Origin: an uncultured Klebsiella sp.
GTDB taxonomy: Bacteria; Pseudomonadota; Gammaproteobacteria; Enterobacterales; Enterobacteriaceae
Length of the DNA: 7,418 nucleotides
Assembly: GCA_902490055.1 (NCBI GenBank)
Contig: CABUCP010000151.1
Location: 1-7,418, forward strand
Direction: 5' to 3'
Both the position numbers and the translations under genes were made by a program. Shown one piece after another: positions 1 through 6,327 of the stretch. Below the pieces are notes generated by a model. The model was not told where the DNA came from. It was given only the letters and a program-made list of their open reading frames with translations, and searched no databases. The first letter of the stretch is position 1. Each line of letters begins with the position of its first letter.

Positions 1-66
1 GAACTGATCAAACTGTCCGGTAGCGTCACCGTTGGTGAAACTCCGGTCATCCGCATCAAGAAGTAA
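1..66 (+). CDS. crr: Glucose-specific PTS enzyme IIA (EIIA-Glc), C-terminal end, partial
   Basis: The window opens in frame inside a gene whose last 21 residues begin ELIKLSGS and end VIRIKK before TAA at 64-66. This is the C-terminus I recognise for enterobacterial EIIA-Glc. The protein is the cytoplasmic phosphocarrier of the glucose PTS. It passes phosphate from HPr to the glucose permease, and in its unphosphorylated form it inhibits several permeases and glycerol kinase. Its active-site histidines lie upstream of the window and cannot be checked. The neighbouring pdxK gene on the opposite strand and a strong terminator right after the stop match the end of a ptsHI-crr operon. Confidence 0.93.
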   Translation, partial: ELIKLSGSVTVGETPVIRIKK

Positions 67-81
67 TTCTTGCTTGCTGAG

Positions 82-110
82 AAAATGGCGCCTTCCGGCG
101 CCATTTTTTT
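82..110 (+). terminator. Intrinsic terminator of crr, probably bidirectional
   Basis: An 11-bp perfect stem (82-92 with 97-107, GC-rich core ATGGCGCC/GGCGCCAT) closes a TTCC tetraloop. It leads into seven Ts at 104-110, starting 15 bases after the crr stop. On the minus strand the same hairpin is followed by four Ts. It begins directly after the stop codon of the small convergent gene (109-111), so it probably ends that transcript too, less efficiently. Confidence 0.92.
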
Positions 111-339
111 ATGCTGTCCGGTAACACTTTTCACTCGCCAGTATTTTCATTCCCTGCGGGCTACTTTCCAGGATCCGCCGCTCGCTATCCGCAACCAACA
201 GCTCGCACTGGTAGCCAGCCACGCTTTCGAATAACGCCCTTGCCCTACCGGCATCTTCCAGCGCGTTTATTCCCGTCGTGTCGAAATGGCCGAGCGTTCT
301 TCCCTGCAGGCTGACCACCAGCCGATAGCTTTCCATCAT
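109..339 (-). CDS. Small conserved-looking hypothetical protein, coupled to pdxK
   Basis: This 76-residue protein belongs to no family I can name. It starts [13 protein letters not shown] and ends SEKCYRTA. It has no membrane segment or signal peptide. The pattern reads as strand-strand-helix-strand: YRLVVSLQG and HFDT, then a helix around [14 protein letters not shown], then CELLVADS and RRILESS. That suggests a small cytoplasmic alpha/beta fold. Two ATG codons stand in tandem at 339-337 and 336-334, overlapping the pdxK TGA at 338-336. A GGGAG box lies 7 bases upstream of the first, inside the end of pdxK. This arrangement strongly suggests translational coupling and a two-gene pdxK operon. 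The gene ends against the shared crr terminator. It is probably real, given its start signal, coupling and snug fit between pdxK and the terminator. A role in B6 metabolism is only guilt by association. Confidence 0.75.
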   Translation of the reverse strand: MMESYRLVVSLQGRTLGHFDTTGINALEDAGRARALFESVAGYQCELLVADSERRILESSPQGMKILASEKCYRTA

Positions 340-1202
340 GATTGCGCTCCCGGCGGCGGTAAAATCAGCTCGTCGCAGCCCTGTCGATCGGTCCAGGTCA
401 TCACCGCCAGCACCCGCTGCGCGGCGGCTCGCGTGGCATCACCAAGCGCCATGCCGCATACCAGATTGCTGATAAGTTCGGCACAGAACAGATCGCCTGT
501 GCCTTTCAGGTCGGTTTCGACGCGCGGATGCACCACGACCTCAACCGCCTCCTCTGTCACCACCAGCACATTGATGGTCGAAGCATCCGCTCCGGGCGCG
601 CTGGTAATAACTACCCACTTCAGGGTTGCAGAAAGCAGGCTACGCGCGGCGATTATCGCTTCCTGCTGGTTGTGGCACGGCATGCCGCTCAGCGTTTCGA
701 GCTCAAACAGATTCGGCGTAATGCCCTGCGCCAGCGGCAGCAGGTGGTGGCGATAGGCCTCCGGAATTTCCGCTTTCACATAAATACCGCTATCAACGTC
801 GCCAATCACTGGGTCAACCAGAATACAGAGATCGGGATGGTGCTCGCGAATACGCCGCAGCCACTGCGCTAAAAGCGCAATCTGCCCGGCGCTGCCCATG
901 TAGCCGGTGGTCACCGCCCGCAGTTCGCGTAGTGCATCGCGCTCCTCCAGCGCCCGCAGATAGCCGCTGAACCACTCTTCAGGGATCACGCCGCCGTAGA
1001 AGGTATCGTAATGCGGCGTATTGCTGAACAGTACAGTCGGCACCGCCATGACCCGTAATTCATGCTGCTTAATCGCCGGTACCGCAATACTGTTGCCGAC
1101 GCTGCCGTATACCACCTGCGATTGTACGGCCACGATATCGACTTCCAGCGCCCGGCTGTGGTCGTTAAAGAGCACGGACTGTATTTCGTCTTGCTGACTC
1201 AT
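336..1202 (-). CDS. pdxK: Pyridoxal/pyridoxine/pyridoxamine kinase (PL kinase 1)
   Basis: This cytoplasmic ribokinase-superfamily enzyme phosphorylates pyridoxal, pyridoxine and pyridoxamine with ATP in the B6 salvage pathway. The protein has 288 residues, against 283 recalled for E. coli PdxK, and is collinear with it. Visible hallmarks are the N-terminal LFNDHSRAL and VYGSVGNS (residues 32-39), [11 protein letters not shown] (61-71), VDPVIGD (129-135), ITPNLFELE (161-169) and the anion-hole/catalytic GTGD at 234-237, with D237 as the expected base. K233 aligns with the E. coli lysine reported to bind PLP covalently. I chose the start at 1202 because a strong GGGGGGAGAAAGG ribosome site lies directly before it. 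An in-frame ATG at 1232 would add ten residues without such a site and would swallow the site itself. The gene is divergent from ptsJ, whose Salmonella homologue represses pdxK, and it overlaps the small downstream gene at its stop. Confidence 0.96.
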   Translation of the reverse strand: MSQQDEIQSVLFNDHSRALEVDIVAVQSQVVYGSVGNSIAVPAIKQHELRVMAVPTVLFSNTPHYDTFYGGVIPEEWFSGYLRALEERDALRELRAVTTGYMGSAGQIALLAQWLRRIREHHPDLCILVDPVIGDVDSGIYVKAEIPEAYRHHLLPLAQGITPNLFELETLSGMPCHNQQEAIIAARSLLSATLKWVVITSAPGADASTINVLVVTEEAVEVVVHPRVETDLKGTGDLFCAELISNLVCGMALGDATRAAAQRVLAVMTWTDRQGCDELILPPPGAQS

Positions 1203-1217
1203 CCTTTCTCCCCCCGC

Positions 1218-1246
1218 TGGACAGCGGGTCATACTCTGATTATCAT
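1218..1246 (+). promoter_or_regulatory. Predicted sigma-70 promoter of ptsJ
   Basis: TGGACA (1218-1223) and TATCAT (1241-1246) are separated by 17 bases, each matching consensus at 5 of 6 positions, with a predicted start near 1253. The promoter lies inside the 5' untranslated region of pdxK and faces the pdxK promoter. The two -10 regions are only 7 bases apart, so polymerase could probably occupy only one at a time. A weak AGG (1276-1278) 6 bases before the ATG serves as the ptsJ ribosome site. Confidence 0.6.
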
Positions 1247-1278
1247 TCGTCCTATGCTAAAATTCATTTTGTCATAGG
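1228..1278. promoter_or_regulatory. Probable PtsJ operator: CATA/TATG repeats between pdxK and ptsJ
   Basis: GTCATA occurs at 1228-1233 and again at 1271-1276, 43 bases apart. CCTATG at 1251-1256 is the exact inverse of CATAGG at 1273-1278, with centres 22 bases (about two helical turns) apart. An imperfect fourth copy, TATCATTCG, lies at 1241-1249. Salmonella PtsJ is reported to bind a region made of four repeats in the pdxK promoter. The repeats here cover both predicted promoters. The assignment as PtsJ sites is inferred from position and that precedent. Confidence 0.55.
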
Positions 1279-1282
1279 TCAA
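1254..1282 (-). promoter_or_regulatory. Predicted sigma-70 promoter of pdxK
   Basis: Read on the minus strand, TTGACC (1282-1277) and TAGCAT (1259-1254) are separated by exactly 17 bases, predicting a start near 1247. The -35 box matches consensus at 5 of 6 positions and the -10 box at 4 of 6. It is the best minus-strand candidate upstream of pdxK. It overlaps the inverted CCTATG/CATAGG repeat, so a bound repressor would block it. Predicted by eye only. Confidence 0.6.
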
Positions 1283-1284
1283 TA

Positions 1285-2580
1285 ATGTTCACCGGAAAAA
1301 CCGCAAGCGAGATTTTCGACAACATCCGGCACCTGGTGCAGAGCGGCGCATTGCAGCCCGGTGAAGCGCTGCCGCCGGTGCGCGAGCTGGCAGGCAGTCT
1401 GGCGGTTAACCGTAATACCGTCGCCGCGGCCTACAAACGGCTGGTGAGTTCCGGGCTTGCCGTGAGCCAGGGGCGTAACGGTACGGTCATCAAGGCGCTC
1501 AATACGCTTATCGCGGTGGAAGGCGGCGATCCAACGACATCGCTAATTGATATTTCCGGCGGTAACCCGGATCCGCAGCGCCTGCCTGATATCGGCCGCT
1601 ATCTTCCTCATCTGACGCACCCCCCGCACTTATATGGCGATACCGCGGTAGAGCCGCGTCTGGCCAACTGGGCGAGCGAGTGGATCCGCCGTGATATCGA
1701 CCAGCCATTTGACATCAATCTGACCAGCGGCGCGATTGATGCCCTTGAGCGCCTGCTCTGCGGGCTGCTGCTGCCAGGCGATGGCGTCGCGGTAGAAGAT
1801 CCCTGTTTTCTGAGCAGCATCAATATGCTGCGTTACGCCGGTTTCCAGGCCTCTCCGGTCGCCGTCGACGGCGAAGGCATGATCCCGGAGAAACTGGAAG
1901 AAGCCCTACGTAACGGCGCTCGCGCGGTGATCCTCACGCCACGCGCTCATAACCCGACCGGCTGTAGTTTGACGTCCGCGCGGGCGGATGCGATCCGCGC
2001 TATTCTCGCCCGCTATCCGCAGGTACTGGCGATCGTCGACGACCACTTCGCCCTGCTCTCGGCGGCAAGCTGGCACAATCCGCTGCCCGAAGGAATTCAA
2101 CGTTGGGCGCTGGTGCGCTCAATGTCAAAAACGCTGGGGCCGGATCTGCGGCTGGCGATCGTCGCCAGCGATGTCACCACCTCGGCGGCGCTGCGTCTGC
2201 GCCTGAATGCCGGCAGTCAGTGGGTCAGCCATTTACTGCAAGAGCTGGCGTTCGCCTGCCTGAATGATAGCGCCTTTGTGACGTCTCTGACTGCGAGCCA
2301 ACGCCACTATCAGCAGCAAAATCAGCGCCTCGCCGCCGTGCTGTCTCGCCTCGGCGCCGGCGAGTATGCGCCGGGCGATGGCCTGAATTTCTGGTTGCCG
2401 TTATCCGTCCCCAGCCAGCCGCTGGCGCTGCGCCTGGCGCGGGCCGGTTGGCTGGTGCGCGAAGGCGAAGCCTTTGGCGTGAAAATACCCTCCCATGGCC
2501 TGCGCTTATCGCTGGGCGCCTTAACCGAAGCGCAAATAGAACAACTTGCGCACGACTTATCGCGGGTCTTACCCTGTTAA
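1285..2580 (+). CDS. ptsJ: MocR-type (GntR/aminotransferase fusion) PLP-responsive repressor of B6 salvage
   Basis: This transcription factor has 431 residues, close to the roughly 430 of Salmonella PtsJ, which represses pdxK and uses PLP as effector. Residues 1-70 form a GntR winged helix-turn-helix (ALPPVRELAGSLAVNRNTVAAAYKRL, here split as ALPPVREL at 28-35 and NRNTVAAAYKRL at 42-53). A short linker follows, then a fold-type I aminotransferase-like domain from about residue 86. PLP-site residues are visible: N223 in NPTG, D252 in VDDHF, K282 in SMSKTLG as the Schiff-base lysine, and R407 in GLRLSLG as the usual carboxylate-binding arginine. The Tyr normally following DD in MocR proteins is His254 here. 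The start at 1285 fits the family N-terminus (FTGKTASEIFD). The name reflects an old, unconfirmed link to the PTS. It lies divergent from pdxK and is probably cotranscribed with the amidotransferase gene 17 bases downstream. Confidence 0.93.
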   Translation: MFTGKTASEIFDNIRHLVQSGALQPGEALPPVRELAGSLAVNRNTVAAAYKRLVSSGLAVSQGRNGTVIKALNTLIAVEGGDPTTSLIDISGGNPDPQRLPDIGRYLPHLTHPPHLYGDTAVEPRLANWASEWIRRDIDQPFDINLTSGAIDALERLLCGLLLPGDGVAVEDPCFLSSINMLRYAGFQASPVAVDGEGMIPEKLEEALRNGARAVILTPRAHNPTGCSLTSARADAIRAILARYPQVLAIVDDHFALLSAASWHNPLPEGIQRWALVRSMSKTLGPDLRLAIVASDVTTSAALRLRLNAGSQWVSHLLQELAFACLNDSAFVTSLTASQRHYQQQNQRLAAVLSRLGAGEYAPGDGLNFWLPLSVPSQPLALRLARAGWLVREGEAFGVKIPSHGLRLSLGALTEAQIEQLAHDLSRVLPC

Positions 2581-2597
2581 TCACTGGAGTTTAAGTT

Positions 2598-3314
2598 ATG
2601 CGGATCCACTTTATCGTTCATGAAGTTTTTGAAGCGCCCGGCGCTTATCTGCACTGGGTTGAGGCGCGCGGTTATCAGGCCAGCTGGTCGCGGGTATATG
2701 CCGGTGACCCACTGCCGGCGAATGCCGAAGATTTTGATATGCTGGTGGTGCTCGGCGGGCCGCAATCCCCGCGCACCACTCTCGCCGAATGCCCGTGGTT
2801 TGACGCCCATGCTGAGAAAAACCTGATTGCTCAGGCGATTACCGCCGGGCGTATTGTGATCGGGATTTGTCTGGGATCGCAGCTGATTGGCGAAGCCTTG
2901 GGGGCGCCGGTGATGGAAAGCCCGGAAAAAGAGGTCGGCCACTACCCCATTATCCTGACCACCGCCGGGCGACAGGATGACAACATTAGCCATTTCGGCC
3001 CTTCGTTAGTAGTCGGCCACTGGCATAATGATATGCCGGGCCTGACGCCTGAAGCGGAAGTACTGGCCTCCAGCGAGGGTTGCCCGCGACAAATCGTCAA
3101 ATATCGCGATCGGGTTTACGGCTTCCAGTGCCATATGGAATTTGATGCTGAGGTTATCGAGCTACTGATTGCACACTCGCAGCACGAGCTCGCCGCCGCG
3201 CGGGGTAAACGTTTTATTCGCAGCGAAGATGAGATGAGGCGCTGGGATTATCGCGAGATGAATCAAAAGCTGTGGGCATTTCTGGATAAGCTGGCGGCGA
3301 AATACGCCAGCTAA
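2598..3314 (+). CDS. yfeJ: Class I glutamine amidotransferase-like protein (YfeJ type)
   Basis: This stand-alone class I (triad) glutamine amidotransferase domain of 238 residues has no synthetase domain attached. The nucleophile is C91 in GICLGSQ, and the other triad members are H179 and E181 in GFQCHMEF. GGPQSP at 53-58 is the usual oxyanion-loop strand turn, and GHWHNDMP (140-147) resembles the loop before the acceptor site in GMP-synthase-like members. All three catalytic residues are intact, so hydrolysis of glutamine or a gamma-glutamyl compound is plausible, but the acceptor is unknown. Salmonella carries an amidotransferase called yfeJ next to ptsJ, hence the symbol, given with moderate confidence. 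The start at 2598 has a TGGAG box 8 bases upstream. The 17-base gap after ptsJ implies cotranscription under the ptsJ promoter. It is cytoplasmic, with no signal peptide. Confidence 0.88.
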   Translation: MRIHFIVHEVFEAPGAYLHWVEARGYQASWSRVYAGDPLPANAEDFDMLVVLGGPQSPRTTLAECPWFDAHAEKNLIAQAITAGRIVIGICLGSQLIGEALGAPVMESPEKEVGHYPIILTTAGRQDDNISHFGPSLVVGHWHNDMPGLTPEAEVLASSEGCPRQIVKYRDRVYGFQCHMEFDAEVIELLIAHSQHELAAARGKRFIRSEDEMRRWDYREMNQKLWAFLDKLAAKYAS

Positions 3315-3320
3315 TCTGCC

Positions 3321-3347
3321 CGGCCTCCATATCTGGGATGGAGGCCG
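3321..3347. terminator. Hairpin between convergent yfeJ and cysM, no T-run
   Basis: A perfect 10-bp stem (CGGCCTCCAT at 3321-3330 with ATGGAGGCCG at 3338-3347) closes a 7-base loop in the 44-base gap between the two stop codons. Neither strand shows a run of Ts after it, so it is not a textbook intrinsic terminator. It may still stabilise both 3' ends or act with a protein factor. The hairpin is clear; the terminator role is inferred from its placement. Confidence 0.55.
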
Positions 3348-3358
3348 TCATCCAACTA

Positions 3359-4270
3359 TTAAATGCCCGCGCCCTGGCTAAAGTGTTCTTCACCGAAAAC
3401 GCCGGTTGAGAGGTAGCGATCGCCGCGATCGCAGATGATCGCCACCACCACTGCGCCCGGGTTATCCCGCGCAATGCGCAACGCCCCGGCAACCGCGCCG
3501 CCTGAACTGACGCCGCAGAAGATCCCCTCCCGTACCGCCAGCTGGCGCATGGTGTTCTCTGCGTCCTGCTGATGAATATCCAGAACCTGATCGACCAGCG
3601 AGGCGTTAAAAATTCCCGGCATATATTCTTGCGGCCAGCGGCGAATCCCCGGAATGCTGCTGTCCTCTTCCGGCTGCAGGCCGACGATGCTCACTGGCTT
3701 CGCTTGTTCGCGGAGAAAACGCGACACGCCGGTGATCGTGCCAGTGGTTCCCATGCTGGAGACAAAATGGCTGATACGCCCATTAGTCTGCTGCCAGATC
3801 TCCGGCCCGGTGGTGGTGTAGTGGGCATAAGGGTTATCGGGATTATTGAACTGATCCAGCAGCTTGCCTTCGCCGCGCTCGGCCATTGCCGCCGCCAAAT
3901 CGCGCGCGCCCTCCATCCCCTGCTCTTTGCTGACCAGAATAAGCTCGGCGCCGTAGGCGCGCATCGCGGCGCGGCGCTCCTGACTCATATTATCCGGCAT
4001 CAGCAGCTTCATGTGATAGCCTTTTAGCGCCGCGATCATCGCCAGCGCAATACCGGTATTACCGCTGGTCGCTTCGATTAGTACGTCGCCAGGTTTAATT
4101 TCGCCGCGTTTTTCCGCCTCGACAATCATCGACAGCGCGGCGCGGTCTTTCACCGAACCCGCCGGGTTGTTGCCCTCGAGTTTAAGCCAAATTTCGCTGC
4201 CGTTTTCCGGCCCCAGACGTTGTAATTTCACCAGCGGCGTATTGCCGATTGTTTGTTCTAATGTGTTCAC
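3359..4270 (-). CDS. cysM: Cysteine synthase B (O-acetylserine sulfhydrylase B)
   Basis: This cytoplasmic PLP enzyme makes cysteine from O-acetylserine and sulfide, and S-sulfocysteine from O-acetylserine and thiosulfate. The protein has 303 residues, the same as recalled for E. coli CysM, and is nearly identical along its length. Visible features are GNTPLVKL (9-16), the PLP lysine K41 in GSVKDRAA, the substrate loop TSGNTG (68-73), the phosphate-binding GTTGT (174-178), S255 in GVSSGG near the pyridine nitrogen, and the C-terminus EEHFSQGAGI. The start is a GTG at 4270, giving VNTLEQTIGN, as in E. coli where cysM also uses GTG. The upstream region has only a weak GGACAG ribosome site, and the reading frame stays open into cysA, so an ATG-only search would wrongly extend it to 4501. 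It follows cysA by 97 bases holding REP hairpins. The genes upstream import its thiosulfate. Confidence 0.96.
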   Translation of the reverse strand: MNTLEQTIGNTPLVKLQRLGPENGSEIWLKLEGNNPAGSVKDRAALSMIVEAEKRGEIKPGDVLIEATSGNTGIALAMIAALKGYHMKLLMPDNMSQERRAAMRAYGAELILVSKEQGMEGARDLAAAMAERGEGKLLDQFNNPDNPYAHYTTTGPEIWQQTNGRISHFVSSMGTTGTITGVSRFLREQAKPVSIVGLQPEEDSSIPGIRRWPQEYMPGIFNASLVDQVLDIHQQDAENTMRQLAVREGIFCGVSSGGAVAGALRIARDNPGAVVVAIICDRGDRYLSTGVFGEEHFSQGAGI

Positions 4271-4284
4271 TTCAGCTGTCCAAT

Positions 4285-4316
4285 AAAAAGCCCGGCCGCG
4301 TGATGCGCTCCGGGCT
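4285..4316 (-). repeat. REP-like hairpin ending in a T-run, between cysA and cysM
   Basis: AGCCCGG (4289-4295) pairs with CCGGGCT (4310-4316), and a 3-bp CGC/GCG inner stem follows after a mismatch, the usual REP shape. On the minus strand, the direction of the cys genes, the stem runs straight into five Ts (4289-4285), which makes it look like a rho-independent terminator or attenuator 15 bases before the cysM start codon. It is inverted relative to the neighbouring REP unit. Confidence 0.7.
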
Positions 4317-4319
4317 GTA

Positions 4320-4347
4320 GGCCGGGTCAGCGCTGCGCCCCCGGCAA
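4320..4347 (+). repeat. REP-like palindromic unit, partner of the adjacent inverted unit
   Basis: The sequence begins GTAGGCCGGG just before and within this span and ends CCCCCGGCAA. It matches the pattern of Klebsiella/Enterobacter REP units. GCCGGG (4321-4326) pairs with CCCGGC (4340-4345), around a GCGCTGCGC-rich centre. Together with 4289-4316 it makes a head-to-head BIME-like pair joined by TGTAG. Confidence 0.7.
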
Positions 4348-4367
4348 AAGCACGTGGATTTAAGCTA

Positions 4368-5462
4368 TCAGGCCGATTCGGCCAGAGCAAGTTCGCCGCG
4401 CGGCTCAATGCGCTCCGCGCCGTTATACAGACGCGCATTCTGCAGCCCGACAAACAGGCGCTCGCCGCGGGACGGGGCTTCGTCGCCCGCCAGCACCACA
4501 TTCAGCGGTTCGTCATACCACCCCAGAGGCTGGACAACTAATTGGGTGTAGTGCCCCTTCGGACTGGCTTCCAGCACCTGCACAGGCAGCGGCGAATCCA
4601 GGCTGGTACGGCGGCTGATATCCACTTCCCACGGGCGCAGGAACAGATCGACCGGCCCCTGGTACGCCGGGGTATAGCCTAATGGCCAACGGTGGGCGCC
4701 GACGTGGAACTGGCCGCCGCGAATAGTGCCCTGCAGGCGGTTAACTTCGCCCATAAACTCGAGCACAAAACGGGTCGACGGTTCGCGCCACACGCGCTCC
4801 GGCGCATCGGCTTGTTCGATATGGCCCTGGCTCATCACCACTACTCGATCGGCAACTTCCATCGCCTCTTCCTGGTCGTGGGTAACGAATACGCTGGTGA
4901 ACTTCAGCTCTTCATGCAGCTGACGCAGCCAGCGGCGCAGCTCTTTACGGACCTGCGCATCCAGAGCGCCAAAGGGTTCATCCAGCAGGAGAATTTGCGG
5001 CTCCACCGCCAGCGCGCGCGCTAACGCCACGCGCTGTTTCTGGCCACCGGAAAGCTGCGCCGGATAGCGGTCGGCCAGATGAGCCAGCTGCACCATCTCC
5101 AGCAGCTTGGTCACTTTCGCCTTAATCGCCGCCGCATTCGGGCGTTCACGACGCGGCAGCACGGTCAGGCCAAAAGCGATGTTATCGAACACCGTCATAT
5201 GGCGGAACAGCGCGTAGTGCTGGAAGACGAAGCCCACTTTACGGTCGCGGGCGTGCATCCGGCTGACGTCGGTGCCGTGAAAACGGATATGGCCGCTGGA
5301 TTGATGCTCCAGTCCGGCAATAATCCGCAGCAAGGTGGTTTTCCCGGAGCCGGACGGCCCCAGCAGCGCAACCATTTGACCGGACGGGATATCCAGCGAG
5401 ATATCATTCAGCACCTGGGTGCGACCAAACGACTTCTTAATATTGGCAATCTCAATGCTCAT
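4368..5462 (-). CDS. cysA: Sulfate/thiosulfate ABC transporter ATP-binding subunit
   Basis: This cytoplasmic ATPase drives the CysP/Sbp-CysTWA importer of sulfate and thiosulfate. The protein has 364 residues, against 365 recalled for E. coli. The nucleotide-binding motifs are all present: Walker [10 protein letters not shown] (35-43), Q-loop Q81 in FVFQHYALF, signature LSGGQKQR (137-144), Walker B ILLLDEP (157-163), D-loop GALD (165-168) and switch histidine H195 in [12 protein letters not shown]-terminal TOBE-type domain follows from about residue 240 ([10 protein letters not shown] to the end), which in this family has a regulatory or dimerising role. The start ATG at 5462 has a strong GGAGGG 5 bases upstream, inside the end of cysW. 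It overlaps the cysW stop by 11 bases, so the two are probably translated together. The last residues (ELALAESA) lie just before the REP pair. Confidence 0.97.
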   Translation of the reverse strand: MSIEIANIKKSFGRTQVLNDISLDIPSGQMVALLGPSGSGKTTLLRIIAGLEHQSSGHIRFHGTDVSRMHARDRKVGFVFQHYALFRHMTVFDNIAFGLTVLPRRERPNAAAIKAKVTKLLEMVQLAHLADRYPAQLSGGQKQRVALARALAVEPQILLLDEPFGALDAQVRKELRRWLRQLHEELKFTSVFVTHDQEEAMEVADRVVVMSQGHIEQADAPERVWREPSTRFVLEFMGEVNRLQGTIRGGQFHVGAHRWPLGYTPAYQGPVDLFLRPWEVDISRRTSLDSPLPVQVLEASPKGHYTQLVVQPLGWYDEPLNVVLAGDEAPSRGERLFVGLQNARLYNGAERIEPRGELALAESA

Positions 5463-6327
5463 GATTTCCCTCCAGTTGCGCGCGTTTTTCCTGATTGGCC
5501 AGACGCCATTGCAACATACTCTTTAAAAACAGGGTCAAAATAGCCATTAACGTCAGCAGGGCCGCGGCGGTAAATGAACCGACGGTGTTGTAGTCCTGCT
5601 CCAGTAATTCAATTTGCAGCGGCAGCGATAAGGTCTCGCCGCGGATCGAGCCAGAAACGACCGACACCGCGCCGAATTCGCCGATGGCCCGGGCGTTGGT
5701 TAACACCACGCCATACAGCAGCGCCCAGCGGATATTCGGCAGCGTGACCCGGCGGAACATCTGCCAGCCGGAAGCGCCGAGCAGGATCGCCGCCTCATCT
5801 TCGTTGCTCCCCTGGCTCATCATCACCGGTACCAGCTCGCGAACTACAAACGGACAGGTGACAAAAATCGTCGCCAGCACCATCCCCGGCCAGGCGAACA
5901 TCACCTGCAGGTTGTGTTCATCGAGCCAACCGCCGAGCGGGCCGTTTGAGCCGTAAAACAGTAAATAAACCAGACCCGCCACCACCGGCGAGACGGCGAA
6001 CGGAATATCCAGCATCGTTAGCAGCAGCTGGCGTCCAGGGAAAGTAAAGCGCGTGACCAGCCAGGCCAGCAGCGTACCGAACACCAGGTTTACCGGTACG
6101 GTAATCAACGCAATCATCACCGTCAGCCAGATGGCGTGCAGCATGTCCGGATTGGCCAGGTTTTCCAGCACCGGCATCAGCCCTTTGCTGAATGCCTGGA
6201 CGAAGATATAGACCATCGGCACCACGAGGATGAAGGCGGATACCAGCATCCCGACGCCGATCAGAAACCATTTCCCCCAGTTGATACGGGGCGCGTCGTA
6301 GCGCTTCAATTGAGTAACTTCCGCCAT
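5452..6327 (-). CDS. cysW: Sulfate/thiosulfate ABC transporter permease subunit CysW
   Basis: This inner-membrane permease pairs with CysT to form the sulfate channel. The protein has 291 residues, the same as recalled for E. coli CysW, starting [11 protein letters not shown]. Six hydrophobic segments are visible at about 21-45, 72-100, 110-133, 153-175, 208-232 and 258-278. The EAA loop that docks on CysA lies at about 186-207 ([16 protein letters not shown], then RRVTLP). The charged tail ([18 protein letters not shown]) should be cytoplasmic. The start ATG overlaps the cysT stop as TAATG, and its TAGG ribosome site sits inside the end of cysT. The end overlaps cysA by 11 bases. This tight packing points to one mRNA with coupled translation and balanced subunit amounts. 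Confidence 0.97.
   Translation of the reverse strand: MAEVTQLKRYDAPRINWGKWFLIGVGMLVSAFILVVPMVYIFVQAFSKGLMPVLENLANPDMLHAIWLTVMIALITVPVNLVFGTLLAWLVTRFTFPGRQLLLTMLDIPFAVSPVVAGLVYLLFYGSNGPLGGWLDEHNLQVMFAWPGMVLATIFVTCPFVVRELVPVMMSQGSNEDEAAILLGASGWQMFRRVTLPNIRWALLYGVVLTNARAIGEFGAVSVVSGSIRGETLSLPLQIELLEQDYNTVGSFTAAALLTLMAILTLFLKSMLQWRLANQEKRAQLEGNHEH

Noticed and set aside
286..756. 156-residue plus-strand open frame opposite pdxK
   Set aside because: It is antisense to a well-recognised gene, has low-complexity Ser/Thr/Ala composition, and arises from the GC-rich third positions of pdxK.
1203..1232. pdxK start ten codons upstream at 1232
   Set aside because: It would put the strong GGGGGGAGAAAGG ribosome site inside the coding region and has no comparable site of its own; family length fits the start at 1202.
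2225..2993. Two minus-strand open frames opposite the ends of ptsJ and yfeJ
   Set aside because: They are Arg/Pro/Ala-rich shadows of strongly supported genes, with no recognisable motifs and no supporting start signals.
4271..4501. N-terminal extension of cysM to an ATG at 4501 (380 residues)
   Set aside because: The extra residues read through the REP repeats and the cysA C-terminus in another frame, are Arg/Ala-rich shadow sequence, and CysM family proteins begin at the GTG at 4270.
5918..6271. 117-residue minus-strand frame inside cysW
   Set aside because: It is in a different frame of the same strand as a near-perfect CysW and shows no hydrophobic or domain pattern.
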